Shown here one piece after another: positions 1-12,732 of a DNA stretch of 64,000 nt. The notes beneath the pieces are model-generated. The model was given only the letters and a program-made list of their open reading frames with translations. It ran no database searches and was not told the DNA's origin. The stretch is from Capronia americana. Its lineage: Eukaryota > Ascomycota > Eurotiomycetes > Chaetothyriales > Herpotrichiellaceae. The stretch lies in assembly GCA_016110215.1 (NCBI GenBank), contig JADWQD010000008.1:1178001-1242000 (forward strand). Direction: 5' to 3'. Both the position numbers and the translations under genes were made by a program. Numbering within the stretch: the stretch's first letter is position 1; each line of letters opens with the position of its first letter.

Positions 1-862
1 CATACCGGGGCTGGGCCCTTTCCGCGTGTGCGCGACAGGAGGTGTCTCTCCTCCATCGCTTTCCGTGATACTATCCAAGTCCATGTTGGGAAGGCTACAA
101 TCGAAGTTCCAGCGCTCGCCTGGACGGAAGCTGCCGACCTTGAGATGGTGACATTCAGACTGCTGATTGATCTATCGCACCAATCTTCGCTTGGAGCTTC
201 TCATGGATGGAGCTATACCCTCTATATTGTCCGTTGGTGCACGATGTACCGACAAAGTGGAGTTTGATATCATTCGCTAGGACAAAACTTCGAATGCCGC
301 CTCGCTGTACAGTCTGTTCAGTTCGACCATGACCCACTGTATACCGGCTCCCTTATGTCTAATCTCGCTCGGCTTCATTCTTCTCCTAGTCGTGAGTGTC
401 TGAGCGCAGACGGCATCCGTTCTCTCCTCCGCCATAGCATCAGAGCCCTGGAGATGAAAGTAAGCCAAAACTCACCACGGACGAATATACCATGTCTTCA
501 GGCTCCTATTCTAGAAAGTGGCCTCGTATCCAAAGTGGTCGTGATGGCGCTTGTGTCTATTGTCGCCGCGCAAAGAGGGACGCTGATGGTGCATTTTGCT
601 TCTCGTCCGAGAGATGGAGTACTGGGAATTTACCGTGGGAAAAGGGAGTCCTATTATTTAGCATCAATAGGCCGTGCTCGGCCGATTGAATCTTCCACTG
701 ACTTTCATTACCTTGTGTGGATTATTTAATTGAGGGAGTTGCCTTGGATCTGTCCGTGCGATACTGTCCATCTCCAATCTATCACCTACCTGTACCCGAC
801 TCCGACCCCTTCTTTATCACCGCTTGTTTGTTCATTCCTTCTCTTAGTCCCGGCGCTGTTCC
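1..862. other. Left-edge stretch without a supported gene
   Basis: No reading frame here resembles a known family, and the short open frames overlap on both strands. The right part probably carries the promoter and 5' leader of the MFS gene starting at 863. A pyrimidine-rich run at about 800-845 sits just before that start. Confidence 0.5.
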
Positions 863-2666
863 ATGTACTCAAACATGAGTACAGAGAAGGAATCCGGTGT
901 GGCTGAATCCCAGTTTAAAAATGCCAGCGCAAGCCAAAAGGATATATCCTGCAAGTCACCTTCTGCATCCCGTATAGCCATCAACCTCGACCTCGAAGCC
1001 AAGGGCTCTCCAGCTACTGACGTTGGAGCAGTCACGACCGAGCCCGAGTCGGACACACAAGATGAAGGACAATACCCCGAAGGCATACGTCTGGCCGTAA
1101 TCGCCCTCTCGATCCTCCTCTGCGTCTTCATCATGGCCCTCGACCTCACTATCATTGGCACCGCCATCCCTCGAATCACCGACCAATTTCACTCTCTCGC
1201 CGACGTGGGCTGGTATGGATCGGCCTTCTTTCTGACCACGGCTGCCACCCAGCCATTATGGGGCAAGATCTTCCAGTTCTTCGACCTGAAGATGATGTAT
1301 TTCGTCGCCATCTTCTTCTTTGAACTGGGTAGCCTGATTTGTGGCGTTGCGAGGAGTTCGGCCATGCTGATCGTCGGGAGAGCCATAGCCGGAATCGGTG
1401 CAGCGGGGATATCGAGTGGCGGGTATGCCATCATTGGATTCAGTGCAGCACCTCGGTCCCGACCTGTCTTTCTTGGACTGATTGGTCTCGGGGTAATGGT
1501 TGCGAGCGTCATTGGGCCGCTGCTGGGCGGCGTTTTCACAGAACACATATCCTGGAGGTGGTGTTGTAAGTCTTCAGTCCCAATACTCGCTTCAATCCTG
1601 CCCATGTTTCCTAGCACCGACTAGCACGCTGACGGGTTGGAACATAACAGTTTACATAAATCTGCCTATCGGCGGTGTCACTGTGCTGGCCATCTTCCTC
1701 AGCTTCCATACCCCTGAAGTGGCGAAGCCAAAGAAAGCGTCCCTCAGAGAGAAGATCATACAAATGGATATCCCGGGCGTGGGTATCATCATTGGGGCCA
1801 TGACTTGCTACCTTCTTGCACTTCAATGGGGCGGTACAACAAAATCATGGGGCTCTCGGGACGTGATCGGCACGCTCGTCGGGTTCGGCGTGCTGATTAT
1901 CATATTCGTCCTCGTCGAGTACGTCACCGCCGAAAGGGCCCTGGTGGCGCGCAGACTGATCACCTCTCGCACCATTGCCGCCCTATGTGTGTTCAACTTC
2001 TTCGCCTCCGGGGTCTTTTTCACACTCCTATACTACCTCCCCATCTACTTTCAAACCGCCAGGGGTGCTTCGGCCCAGCAGTCTGGCATCGACAATATTC
2101 CGTTCGTCTTGGCCGCGGGGCTATTCAGTCTCATCTCCGGAGGCATAATATCGAAGACCGGCCACTATGGGCCCATTATGGCAGTTGGTAGTGCTCTGTC
2201 TACCGTTGGTGCAGGCCTGATATACACATTGGAGATCGACAGTTCCTCGGGGAAGTGGATCGGGTATCAAGTCCTGCTAGGCGTCGGCCTTGGCCTGATC
2301 TTCCAGATCCCCTCAATGGTCGGCCAGAGCATCTCGAAACCCAGCGATATCGCGGCCGTCAGCGCGATCGTGCTCTTCTTCCAGATCCTCGGCGGTAGTA
2401 TCTGGGTCAGTGCCGCACAAGCGGGGTTTGTGAACCGGCTGGTCGGGGCTGTGGGCCGGTACGCGCCCGGGGTGGATCCTGCAGTGGTGGTGGTGACGGG
2501 AGCCACAGACATAAGGAGGGTGTTCCCACCAGCGCAAGTCGCGGGTGTTATCAACGCGTACATGGATGGATTGAAAACGCCGTTTACGGTTATTGTGGCG
2601 TGCGCGTGCGCGACGTTCGTTCTGGCATTTGCGCCGAAATGGAATAAAATCCAGGTCAAGTTGTGA
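863..2666 (+). CDS. MFS exporter, DHA2 type (14 TM)
   Basis: Predicted proton-driven efflux transporter of the plasma membrane, 572 aa. Two exons, 863-1565 and 1651-2666. The intron 1566-1650 starts GTAAGT, ends ACAG, and interrupts the WRWC-FYINLP signature that closes TM6 in this family. After a polar N-terminus of about 75 residues come the DHA2 landmarks: LDLTIIGTAIPRI in TM1, WYGSAFFLT in TM2, a G-rich motif C (GPLLGG) in TM5, and the INLPIGG turn. Length and motifs fit the 14-TM toxin/drug:H+ antiporters that often accompany secondary-metabolite genes. A second in-frame ATG at 875 could also be the start. The substrate cannot be read from sequence. Next on the same strand, about 0.8 kb on, is a lipoxygenase gene. 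Confidence 0.92.
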
Positions 2667-3481
2667 TGAATACCTAACTGGAAGGTTTGTTGTGAAGCTG
2701 TGCTCGGGAGATGGATAAATTGTTCGCCGGGAGCCTGGTTGGAGGACGTGGGTGGCGGCGCAGGGAGGAATGAATGCAACTGGAATGAGGTACTTTGTAG
2801 TTGCCATCTCTACCTTTTAGCAGATAACATTATAATGCTCACACACAAGCATTGCTTCCGTCGCCAACGCGTGCTGATTGTTGCGACGTACATACCGAGT
2901 TTGCTGGGAAGAGGATCTTGCTTGCCTTGAACCGTGACGAACTGGTCACAGACCTACTGTCTGATTAAATGAGCATCCGGCATGTCTGGCCATCCTCAGA
3001 TATCTTATTCTGCGGCAGAGAGTAAGAGATAGTCATGCTGAACACGGAACGCGTCTGAAGAAATACACAACTGTGTACAACGGAGAAGGTGAAACAGTGG
3101 TAAAGGGAAAGTGAAGATGGCCGCGGGTGTGCACGTGATCACACCGAACTAACCTTAAGGGAATGTCCGGAAACGCTTCGTTGTAGTTGCCCGATTCGTG
3201 GTGGTGATGCCCTCTTTGGGCTTAGGCTCAATCTCTGACCCGATTTAGCGACGGACGCAATTTCGCTTCCCAAACAATCTGCATCACATTGCCCCTTGCA
3301 GTTGTTAGTCCGATATCAGCGTCGCAGCGGCATCGCTGTTGACCCGAGGCACGATGGACATGATGGATTCCTGCTCTGCCAGAGCGTGCGCAATGACATT
3401 CATAAGAGCGGCGGCCGTTCCTGTCGATTCGCGAGGCAGCTACGGAGCTTTGCTGCCAGCTACGACACTTGGCGATTCCTC
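2667..3481. other. Intergenic, lipoxygenase promoter region
   Basis: Nothing coding is supported. An ATG-less extension of the lipoxygenase frame reaches up to 3296, but it reads as arginine-rich leader sequence, and the signal peptide begins at the ATG at 3482. Confidence 0.6.
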
Positions 3482-5346
3482 ATGAATCTCCGTCCACTCG
3501 TTTCATGCCTTCTCGCGCTGGTCGCCCTTGAGACTTCCAGAGTCGAATCTCTTGCGGTGCCCCGGCCACCGACGTTGGAAAGCCGTTCACTCCTTCCACC
3601 TTACTCTTTGCCGCAGAATGATGCCGGCTTCCTGACGAGATCGTTAGACATCACGACAAAGCAGCTTGGCTATCTGTATGGCCCTCCGGTCGCAGGTGGT
3701 CCTTATTTCCCGACCGGCGCGTTAGGGCTAGCCAAGGTCGCCGCGGACCAGGTTGAAATCCAGCTCGATGAAGCACCGATCCTCGCAGCCATTACGGTCG
3801 ATACCGCCGACAGTACGCTGTCAGCTCCCCAGTATAATGGCTTACAGACCTTGGACGACTATACCCTGCTATACGATGGCCACTGGAAGGCAACCCTCCC
3901 GAATGGGCCAGTTCCAGGCATCTTGACCAATTACACCCAAGACCTGCTGTTCTCAATGGAGCGACTTTCGATCAGCCCGTACCAGGTAAAAAGGCTCAAT
4001 CCGTCCTCGGATACATTGCAGTTCAGCGTCGACGATGATGTTGCCACGAACATCACTGGCATGACTCTCCAGCAGCTCTTTCAGAACGGTCGACTTTTCT
4101 ATGCAGACTATCGAGACCAGAAGGATTTGACACCTACCGAACGATATTCTGCTGCATGCGATGCCTTCTTCTATATTGACCCGACGTCCGAAGACTTCTT
4201 GCCACTCGCCATCCGCACGAACGTGGGATCCAATCTGATTTACACGCCCATGGACGAGCCAGCCGACTGGTTGCTCGCAAAGATCATGTATAACGTCAAC
4301 GACTTCTGGTTCGCGCAGTGGAAACATCTTGCGAGCACCCATGAGGTCGTCCAAATCGCATATCTGGCCGCCATCCGCACCTTGAGCGACGAACACCCTG
4401 TTCTCGCTTTGCTGGACCGAATCATGTACGAGGTCTTTGCAATCCAACCACTGGCCGAGACTCTTCTGTTCCTGCCTGGCGCCGCAGTTGATCAGGTCTT
4501 CGCGTACACGGGCAGCTCCGCGCAGGACTACACCACGAACTTGTACAATAGTGGCAGCGGCCGGTTCCAGGCCAACTATTTCACGACCGATCTCGAGACT
4601 CGGGGACTGATCAATTCCGACTTTGGCCCTGCCTTGAAACACTTTCCCTTCTACGAAGATGCCTCGACGATTTACAATGCCATTCATGCTTTCATGACAT
4701 CTTTTGTCAATTCATATTACTCCAAAGACTCGGACGTTACCGCCGACAAGGAAATGCAAGCGTGGGTAAAAGAGGCGCAAGGCCCGGCGAAAGCGATCGA
4801 CTTCCCGTCCATCACAACCAAAAGCGCCCTTATCGATGCCTTGTCGCACATGGTGAGCATAGACCCCATCTCATTCTGACTGCACGAGACGGATTGACTG
4901 ACAAAGGTTTTTTGTAGGCGCACCTTGCCTCGACATCGCACCACACCGTCAATACGAACGAGCTGCTGTCTGTCAGTTCTACGCTGCCATTCCACACCCC
5001 ATCGCTCTATCAGCCACCTCCACCATCCAAAGGTGCCACGAATGTGGTGGATTTCCTTCCACCTCTTGCAAAGGTCGAAGAGCAACTCAGCGTTGCAGCA
5101 ATCTTCGTGCGCCCTTTCTTCGTCGACACGGACCGTACGTTGATGCACATGTTTGACAATTCTACTATGCTAGACCGCATGAATACCGCCACGCAAACAG
5201 CGGCCGCAACCTTCCACAGTAGCATGCAGGCATTCAGCCAACAAGTCGCCGCGCGGACATTCGATCAGGATGGGCTGTCCCAAGGCATGCCGTTTGTGTG
5301 GCAGGCGCTGGATCCAAATGTGGCACCCTATTCGATTACTTCGTGA
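3482..5346 (+). CDS. Secreted lipoxygenase (fungal Mn/Fe-LOX type)
   Basis: Dioxygenates polyunsaturated fatty acids (linoleate/linolenate) to hydroperoxides, probably outside the cell. It is 599 aa in two exons, 3482-4852 and 4918-5346, with a phase-0 intron GTGAGC...TGTAG. The start at 3482 gives a clean signal peptide (MNLRPLVSCLLALVALETS). Metal ligands are visible: H282 and H287 in WKHLASTHE, then H465 and N469 in SHHTVN directly after the intron. The segment AIRTLSDEHP is also typical of the catalytic helix region. Length matches secreted fungal manganese lipoxygenases (about 600-620 aa). The last residue is Ser rather than the Ile or Val whose carboxylate normally ligates the metal. 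Iron or manganese cannot be decided here. Confidence 0.9.
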
Positions 5347-7223
5347 AGGGATCGTCGAGAGCTACCGATGACCATTTGATACTGCTGCACTAGCTTCGAC
5401 ATCTACTCATCATGTAAATGGGGCACTGCTTGCTTCCCGCGGGATACTCGTACCATTCCGAACGAAATTCGTTTTCTCTTTCCATTTTGATCGATCATGG
5501 AACTCACGCTGGCAAATCACGTTTGTGGAAGTGGAGAGCTCACGGAGCTTACAAGGAAGCGCTCGCTGGAGCAGTCTTATCACTGCTGACCAGTCCCTAG
5601 GACCCTTTGAATTCCAGGAAGTCCGATTGAAATTGCAAGCTCTTTTAACTTTCCAACTCATCACCAAAACCCCACGAGTCTCGAGACACGCGAGGCACGT
5701 TATTGAGCTCCGTATGCTTAGCGAACGATTCGTATGTATGTCGCAACGAGAACGTGCCGCTCGTCAGTCCGACTACGTACCCGAACAGTCGAGTCAGGAA
5801 GACCCAAGTCCCCAGAAGACACTGCCCGCCTGACATTGGGGGCTGTCAGTGGATCAAGGATGCGCCAGCCACGAAAAACCATCTAGTGCCCTGGAGGGAA
5901 TATTCCCATTTGTTGCTACGTAATGGCGTCAGAAACGAGCAACTTCGTAGGGTGGATTTCAGTTCAATAGCGAACGCTTCGAGCGGACCCGCGTGTTTTG
6001 GAATCGAATTCTGCAAGGCACCGGTCGTTGTAAGATTCCCACCTTCCCCTCCCAGACTGCTAGTCAGCAGTTGATCAGCGGTGGCTTTTCCCTTCCCCCG
6101 CAGACTCGATCCCTGCCGGCTGGCTGATCGCCCATGCAGGTCCCAGGGGGTTGGACCGTTTCGATTCGCTGCTCGGGCCTAGCGCCTGCTCCCGACCGTT
6201 TGGGAGTGGAGACCTGGGCGTCCCTCTGATCTCCAGGGCAGCGCGCCGCCTGTCGACATGGCCGCCCGTTCCCGAACTAATCTGCCACAACCGACTGATC
6301 GGGACGGGGGACAGCCTTGCAAGCTTCACTCGAAGCCGCAAATGAACCCATCGATCCCAAAACGTCGTCGTCGTCGAAGAATGGGGCCGAGTCGCTCTCT
6401 TCTGTTCTCGTGCACTCGGGTACGCGCTACGTGGTACTTACTCGCACTCGTGCTGCGTACCTTGTCCTCGTAGGCGTCCTGCGCGCCGGTGGGTGGATCC
6501 GCAGTGCAAATCCTTCCCAAATCCTTTTTCTGCATCTGTAAATCCTGAATCCCGAATCCCTAGGGCTTTACCAGGGCTACGAGGACGGAGGAGAGCGTCC
6601 CTTGCAAGGGAGAGAGAAAAAAAGACTTTTGTCCATAAGCTCGGGAGGTAGGAGTAGTACTCGGTACTACTAGGGGGATCTCTTTTCCAAAGGCTCTTGG
6701 GTCTGTCTCTCTCTCCCTTGCCGTGAGCATTGCATTGCATTGCGTTGACATTCCATTTCATTTCATTTCATTTGGCAGATTCCCACCCACTCTTTTCCTT
6801 TCTCCTTTGTATCATGTTTGCTTCATCGTCCTACAGACTGACCTGTTGTTTGTGATCGGATCCGGTAATTCAGTATCGTCGCCACCACTTTGTGCCCAGG
6901 ACTGTGCTCTGTGTACATACTTGTGTACCTGCGTACCTGGAAGGGATATTCGGACTCGGACTCGGTTGGACTCGTGCATACCCTGTCCGCTTGAGGTGTG
7001 CGACCGACCCCCATCCACTGCCCTCGCGATCGGGCAATGAGGGTCTTGTGAACGCGCGGGAGTCACAGCGTGTGCTTCTAGAAGTTCTTCCCAAGGGCTT
7101 CTATCACATGTACCGCGGCGGTTAGGGCTTTCGCGAAAGGTCGCACCCCGCTTGTTGGCACGGAAAACAGACACAGCCCAACCGGCACCCCCCAGGGCAC
7201 ACAGACACACAACTGCAGCCAGA
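5347..7223. other. Long intergenic stretch (1.9 kb)
   Basis: No convincing gene. It contains simple-sequence tracts, including TTTCA repeats near 6745-6772 and CGT repeats near 6365. The right half probably serves as the promoter and leader of the rhodopsin-domain gene. Open frames overlap on all frames and have no family resemblance. Confidence 0.5.
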
Positions 7224-8787
7224 ATGGTCGACACGTTGCACCGTGAGTTGTCACGCCTCGGCTCCCCCCATCCTCAACACGAGGGCTCCTGACTGACCCT
7301 CAATTACTACTGTAGCCGCGCCTTCAGTGATTGCCACCTGGCCGAAACCGAACTACAACAATCCCGACACTAGAGGCCCCGGGCTCGTGTACCTGTGCAT
7401 TATTTTCGGGGCCATCGGCATCATCACGGGCACGGCGAGGCTGTATTCGCGGCTGTTCATCACCAAGGCGCCCGGGCTGGACGACCTGCTCGTGGTGATC
7501 GCGCTCGGGTTCCTCACCGCGCTCACGATCCTCGTCATCGTCGGTAACAAGGACTTCTACAGCGGCCGCCACGTCTGGGACATCCCGCCCAACAGCTTCG
7601 TCGGCGGGCGCATCAACATCTGGGCCAGCCTGTGGTGCTACGTCATCGGCATCACGCTGATCAAGATCTCCGTGCTGCTCTTCTACCGCCGCCTGAGCGT
7701 CAAGTTCAGCCGGGCCTTCCTGATCGCCACGTGGATCGGCATCGTCTACAACATCCTGTATTTCCTCTCCTTCGGCCTGACGCTGCTGCTGCTCTGCCGC
7801 CCGCTGCACGCCTACTGGGACAGCTTCAGCCCCGTGTGGGCCGCGTCGCACCGTTTCCACTGCGCGTCCGAGAACGCCGCTCTGCCGGCGTCGTCGGCCT
7901 TCAGCGTGGCCGGCGACTTCTACAGCACGTTATTGCCGCTGATCCTGGTGTACTACCTCGAACTGCCGCGGCGGCAGAAGTTCGCCCTGTACGCCCTGTT
8001 CGCGCTGGGCTTCATGGCCGTCGCCGCGGGCGTCGTGCGCACGGTGCTCATGTACAAGCTCCTGAACGTCGACTATGACTTCACCTGGGAACTGTGGCTC
8101 ACGTGGGTGTGGGCCGTCGTGGAACTCTACCTGGCCCTGTTCGCGGCCAGCGCGCCCAGCTTGAAGCCTTTCTTCCAGCACTTCTTCGTCGACTCGATCA
8201 ACAGCTTCGCCAGGAGTTCCCGGCGCCGCCGCGAGGAGTACGGCCAAACGAGCGGGCCGGGGGGGCAAGAACACCACCACTCTGCGAAAGGAGGCACCTC
8301 CGCGCAGGGGATGTACTTCACAAACGAGGCGACAGGGGCGACGGCGAACAACCGTCAGAGTCTCCCGCCAGACGTAGAGAGGGGTCGACTCCCCTGGACA
8401 CACCGGGACGAAAGGTCCGTGTCCCAGCAGAGTTGGTTCCGTCGGGGGGATACACCCACCGGCACGGGCAGGGAGGGGACGACCAGACATCTCGAACTAC
8501 GGCCCACCGAGGACGGCAAAAAGATGATCCCCATGCGCGTGTACAGTCGAGGTGATGGTGGTGGTGGGTCCGAGTACAGCGGCGTCTCGGGAGCGACGAC
8601 CAACCCCTTCGCAGACGCAGACGCAGCCTCAGACAGGGACGTGAGGAGGGATCGGGATCGATCAGACTCGACGGCGCCGCGGCTTGACTGGCCGCTGCCG
8701 GCCCTGGCGTCGGAACAGGAACATCAACCGCGCGAGTTCCTGGCCAACCCGAACCCGCGTCTGTCCATGTACGACAGGAATATATGA
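7224..8787 (+). CDS. Fungal rhodopsin-domain membrane protein (SAT4/PTH11-like)
   Basis: Predicted seven-helix integral membrane protein of the fungal rhodopsin family (Pfam Fung_rhodopsin), 496 aa, possibly a GPCR-like sensor. Exon 1 is very short (7224-7242, encoding MVDTLH). Intron 7243-7315 starts GTGAGT, and exon 2 runs 7316-8787. The model makes the first codon an ATG; the long frame alone would have to start at a GTG. Hydrophobic helices fill residues of about 25-310 and include the family motifs LDDLLVVIA, KISVLLFYRRL and CRPLHAYWD. The last 180 residues are a polar, disordered, acidic/basic cytoplasmic tail rich in Gly, Asp and Arg. The exon is strongly GC-rich. The ligand is unknown. 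Confidence 0.88.
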
Positions 8788-9980
8788 TGAAAAGTATGAT
8801 ATTTGAAACATGTAAACATGAAAAGTGAAAAATGAAATGAAAAGTGAAAAGTGATAAATCGGAAAAGCCCTGCCTTCCTGCCTGCCTGCAATCTGTGCGA
8901 CATTTTGTGCGACTTTGACCGCTTGACGCCATATCAGTTCCGTTCAAGAAGGGAGGACGGTGGTGCACCGTGACCAGAAGTAGAAAAGGGACACCTTACA
9001 TCTTCTTCCTTCTTTCCAGCCTTTCTCCCTCGCTATAGATCGATGGAAAAGTAGGTCCCCACGAGGAAGCAGATGGATAGAATAGAATAGACGGACGACC
9101 GAAGTTTTGCGAACCGGGCACTTTAGAAATGGCCTTTTTGCCATTAATCGAGACCATATTTACGGAGTGCTGTGCTGTGCTTTGCTGGACAATATACTGT
9201 ACTGCTGAAAGACCACAACCCTGGCAGTCTTTCTAAGATAGGTACGTTCTTGCCATTGCAGGACCTGGCTGAGATAGATCGGAGATATCGCTAAACTGGG
9301 GAAGGAAGGGCAAGGAAAGGAAAGCCAGGAAGAAAATTTAGTGCTTTTTGGACGTTGAGGAAAATCCCTCTACTTTAAGTGCCTGACAGTACACCTTCGT
9401 GCACTATTCTAGCCACAGCAAATCTTCCGACTGTACTCACCCTGGATTCGCTGATCTAAATGGCAAGTTGTGACTCAAGGCCAGCTCGGGCTTCTTGACC
9501 GAGGAGTCAGCAGTCACGGCTCCGACTGAAGGCGGTGTCTACGCTTAGTTACTGTAGGTAGGAACTTCACAAGCGCACCGGTTTACAACTCCCCTACGGA
9601 CTTCTCCATCAACAACCACCTCCGCATCAGCAAGGTACGGAGGGTCCCTCCTCGACGACCACTCCGTCCTTGTCCAGTGTCGTTGCCTCGTCGGGAACAC
9701 GCGTTCTGTTCGTCTATGGGCCTGTCAGCGTGAGTCCAGCAAGGTACTCTATGCTCGCAATTCCCAGACCGCGTCATTGCCGCCATTATGCATGTCCGTG
9801 GCTTGAAAATGCAGATATTGTACGTGTACAGATAGATCCCCGGCACTGATCCTTGGACTTGCCACCCGTGCGATCTCCAATGGCTGCAGCAAGAGGCCCG
9901 CGCTGGATATCGACGATCCGCGAATCGGGGAACTCGGTCGAGAGATCGATATATCCAGACTCTGAAGCTAGCGGAGATCA
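8788..9980. other. Intergenic stretch
   Basis: No gene seen. AT-richer than the flanking coding DNA, with purine-rich runs at 8808-8850 and 9300-9335. A 132-residue open frame on the minus strand (9583-9981) shows no family features. Confidence 0.5.
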
Positions 9981-10277
9981 TTATGCTGGGTCGATGAAGA
10001 GGAGGAATACGACCTCTCGGTTGTTGTGATACGGCGCGTCTTTCTCAAAGGGAGGGTGGTCGCCGAGGAAGGTGCGGATCTTGTTCCCGAAGGCCTTTTC
10101 CTTCACATTGAACCGCGATACGCTGGACAGATTGCCAAAGTCGAAGTCCGTCGCGTTCGCGCCGGAATTGGCGCCGAGTCTCTTCTGGCGCTCTCGGCAG
10201 TGCCAGGCATACGATCCGTGAACTTGAGCAAGTTGGTTGTGAAATGCGAGGGAATGGAGGACAATCTTTCGGATCTT
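9981..10277 (-). pseudogene. Coding-like 3' fragment of unknown gene
   Basis: On the minus strand a frame stays open from just after a stop at 10278-10280 to a TAA at 9981-9983. Its composition is protein-like: it contains HNQLAQVHGSYAWHC, LGANSGANATDFDFGNLSS and the tail REVVFLLFIDPA. I do not recognise the family. No start codon or convincing upstream exon was found between it and the phospholipase B stop at 10617. It may be a 3' exon whose upstream part has decayed, or a genuine small gene with an unresolved first exon. The long plus-strand frame over the same bases begins at a GTG and looks like its antisense shadow. Confidence 0.35.
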
Positions 10278-10616
10278 TCAGGATCTTTTGACTCGATTTT
10301 CGCAGAGCGGCCGAGTGTTGCACCAGACAAGTCTCAGAGGAAATCACATTCATTTGACACTAGAGTCAATTACCACTTCCTCCTTCCTGTCCACACAGGG
10401 ACGAGGATAGACTTATCTTCATCTTTGACTCAATGTCGCGGGACTCCACGGTTCCAGTTCATGCCTTCCACAATATTAAGGTGGGATGCGTCTACCTCTG
10501 GTACATCCGTCAAGCTCTTGGAAGCAAGTCACCCTTCAAGGCGCTTCACGGTGGAAATTGCAGGGCAGAGGGCGCTCGACAGCTAGCCATCATGAAAGAC
10601 ATATGACCCAGACGCT

Positions 10617-12732
10617 TCAGTCCCACCCGTGGGTTTGGTTCCATTCTGCATAGCTCATGCCGGGATCCAGAATCAGACTCGGATTGACAGCCGGAATGTT
10701 TGCCTCGTCTTCATAAGTCCCATCCCAGCAATATCGTTGTAAACAGTCTTCACATTGCGCTGGACGGGCCATTCCAGCCTTGCTCAAGGTTCGGTCAATA
10801 GCCGCGCAACCGATACATGTGGCAAAGTCAGCGTCCAGGCTCCCGTTTCCCTGTGTGACAATATCCATCGAGTTCACCAAGATCTCGTGCATTTGTACCG
10901 GCGTAAAAGAGTTCTTAAACCACGTGTAGTTCGTATACGCGCTATACGGCGCATTGGCGAGATGCATTACCATTGGGCTCGACAGGTCGCGCGTCGTGGT
11001 GTATTCGATGTTGCAGCCGAAGAATGTCGGTCTCAGAGTATAGTTCCGCTTGATGAAGGTCGCTGGCGGAGGTATCTCGGGGAATGGGAGCCCGTGTCGA
11101 CGCGCCTGGATAAAGGTGTTGTACAGACTCGTGCCGTTATTCCATTCGAAAGGTTCTTGGTCGCCATCGCTGTCCCAAGACACGCTACCGGAGCCAAGGT
11201 TAGCAATTGCTTCAGACAGTGACTGGACGTAGAACTCACATGAAATCAGACTTCCTTGCGGATTGGATCAGCGGCCAGAACGGGATGGCCTGACCGTCCT
11301 CCGAGCCATCGGCAAGGACAAGGCTTTCCGGCTCGCTGCCCTTGACGCTACCCGTATATGGTACGCCTGCGAACGGGTTGGGCACTGTCGCATACATGGC
11401 GTCTGAGAGAGTCAAGTTGAAGTACTGTTCGAACGCCACGAGCAGGCCGTCGACCTCCTCCACAGGGAATATAACGTCACGTTTGCTCTGCGAGTGGTGC
11501 TTTCCTGCTGTCAAGGTTGAACGCTTTGGAAAATGGGCCAGAGTTCCGTTGGACTTGGCGGCGATATACCAGAAATTGAAGGCCCCGGCAGAGATACTGA
11601 GGACAAAACTAGCCACAGTCAGCACTGCTGGCGGGTTGACAGTGACAGACCCACCTAGCGCTGTCGTATCCCATGACACATGCAGAGGCGTTGACAGCTG
11701 TACCATTGACAAGGCGAGTGCCCATGTACTCCGTCGGCGTAAATCCAGTTGCTGAACCAGCAGCGCCGGTCCAAGAGCCAAACTCAAAGGGCGTCATCTC
11801 GAACTGAAGCGTAACATTAGCGCTTTCGCTGGACATGAGCGCCCGAACAACGTACTATACTGCTGTTTGAGTAAGGGACCTCAACATCGTAAATTCTGAT
11901 GTCATCATCCGTCAGTCGAGTTGCCTGAAAAATGGGCATCGGCATTGAGAAGTTCTGGAAGTTGCTCAGGTTGCGAATTCCAGAAAGTGTAACATTGATT
12001 CCGCCATGTGGAGGAGGCGTGAATTCGTACGCGAAGGCTCGGCCGAGATAATCTGGCACACTGACGTTGAACCCTGCCTTTCGCTTCGCCACGATGTCTG
12101 TGATGAGAGATGTAGAGTTCGCCGCATAGATTGAGTTGTTCGGTGGATTGAACAACCGGTCGATTTCTGGGTGCCAGTCTGCAACAAGGTCATTGACAGA
12201 CGGAAAATTATATGTGGCAAGTGACATCCCAGGCCATGCACCGCCAGACAAGCCTGCGATGTATGTCATGCTCTGCAAGAGTCCACCAGTACGTTGATCG
12301 AGCGCGTCCGGAAAGCGGGAATCAAAGGCCCGTAAGACTCCCACCCCCGTGTTTGCTGATAGCCAACCGCCTCCACTGATGGCCAATGAGATTATGGGGA
12401 CACCCGCGTTGTTGTGACTTTTCATTGCATTGATCAGAGCAGGGAGATCGAGATCGGTAATATTCAATCTTTGCAGATAGGCAGTGAAGGCATTCAGCAC
12501 GACAGACTTGCGTCCCTGAACCCAGGCGGCCTCTTGAGACGACAAGCCTGTAGCAGGGCGGATCCATTGCTCTTTGCTCGGACACTCGACGTAGACAGGG
12601 GCGTAGCTTTCAGATGGAATTGCTAAGCTTCCTCTGATATTGACTGTGAACTTGTCAGCGGATGAAAGGGCCTGGTCGCGCAGCATTACCAGAGGAGACT
12701 AAGGCACAATAAAACAAAGAGATGGTCCGCAT
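10617..12732 (-). CDS. Secreted lysophospholipase / phospholipase B
   Basis: Hydrolyses acyl chains from (lyso)phospholipids at the cell surface or outside. The model is 638 aa in five exons: 12732-12690, 12643-11856, 11803-11655, 11608-11240 and 11184-10617. All junctions keep phase and restore family alignment. Exon 1 gives a signal peptide (MRTISLFYCALVSS). The catalytic serine is S147 in GLSGG, the oxyanion-type glycines are in SGGGW at 104-108, and the catalytic Asp is about D427 in LADGSEDGQ followed by IPFWPL. Many NxS/T sites and Cys pairs fit a glycosylated secreted protein. No GPI-type hydrophobic tail is visible. Length matches fungal PLB proteins. Several introns are short (46-55 nt), with CTGAC or CTAAT branch points. 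Confidence 0.9.

Noticed and set aside
7632..8078. Second frame inside the rhodopsin-domain gene
   Set aside because: GC-rich shadow of the real frame, with Arg/Pro/Ala-rich composition typical of offset reading.
10026..10586. Plus-strand open frame of 186 residues
   Set aside because: It begins at a GTG, has no family resemblance, and overlaps a protein-like minus-strand frame of which it looks like the antisense shadow.
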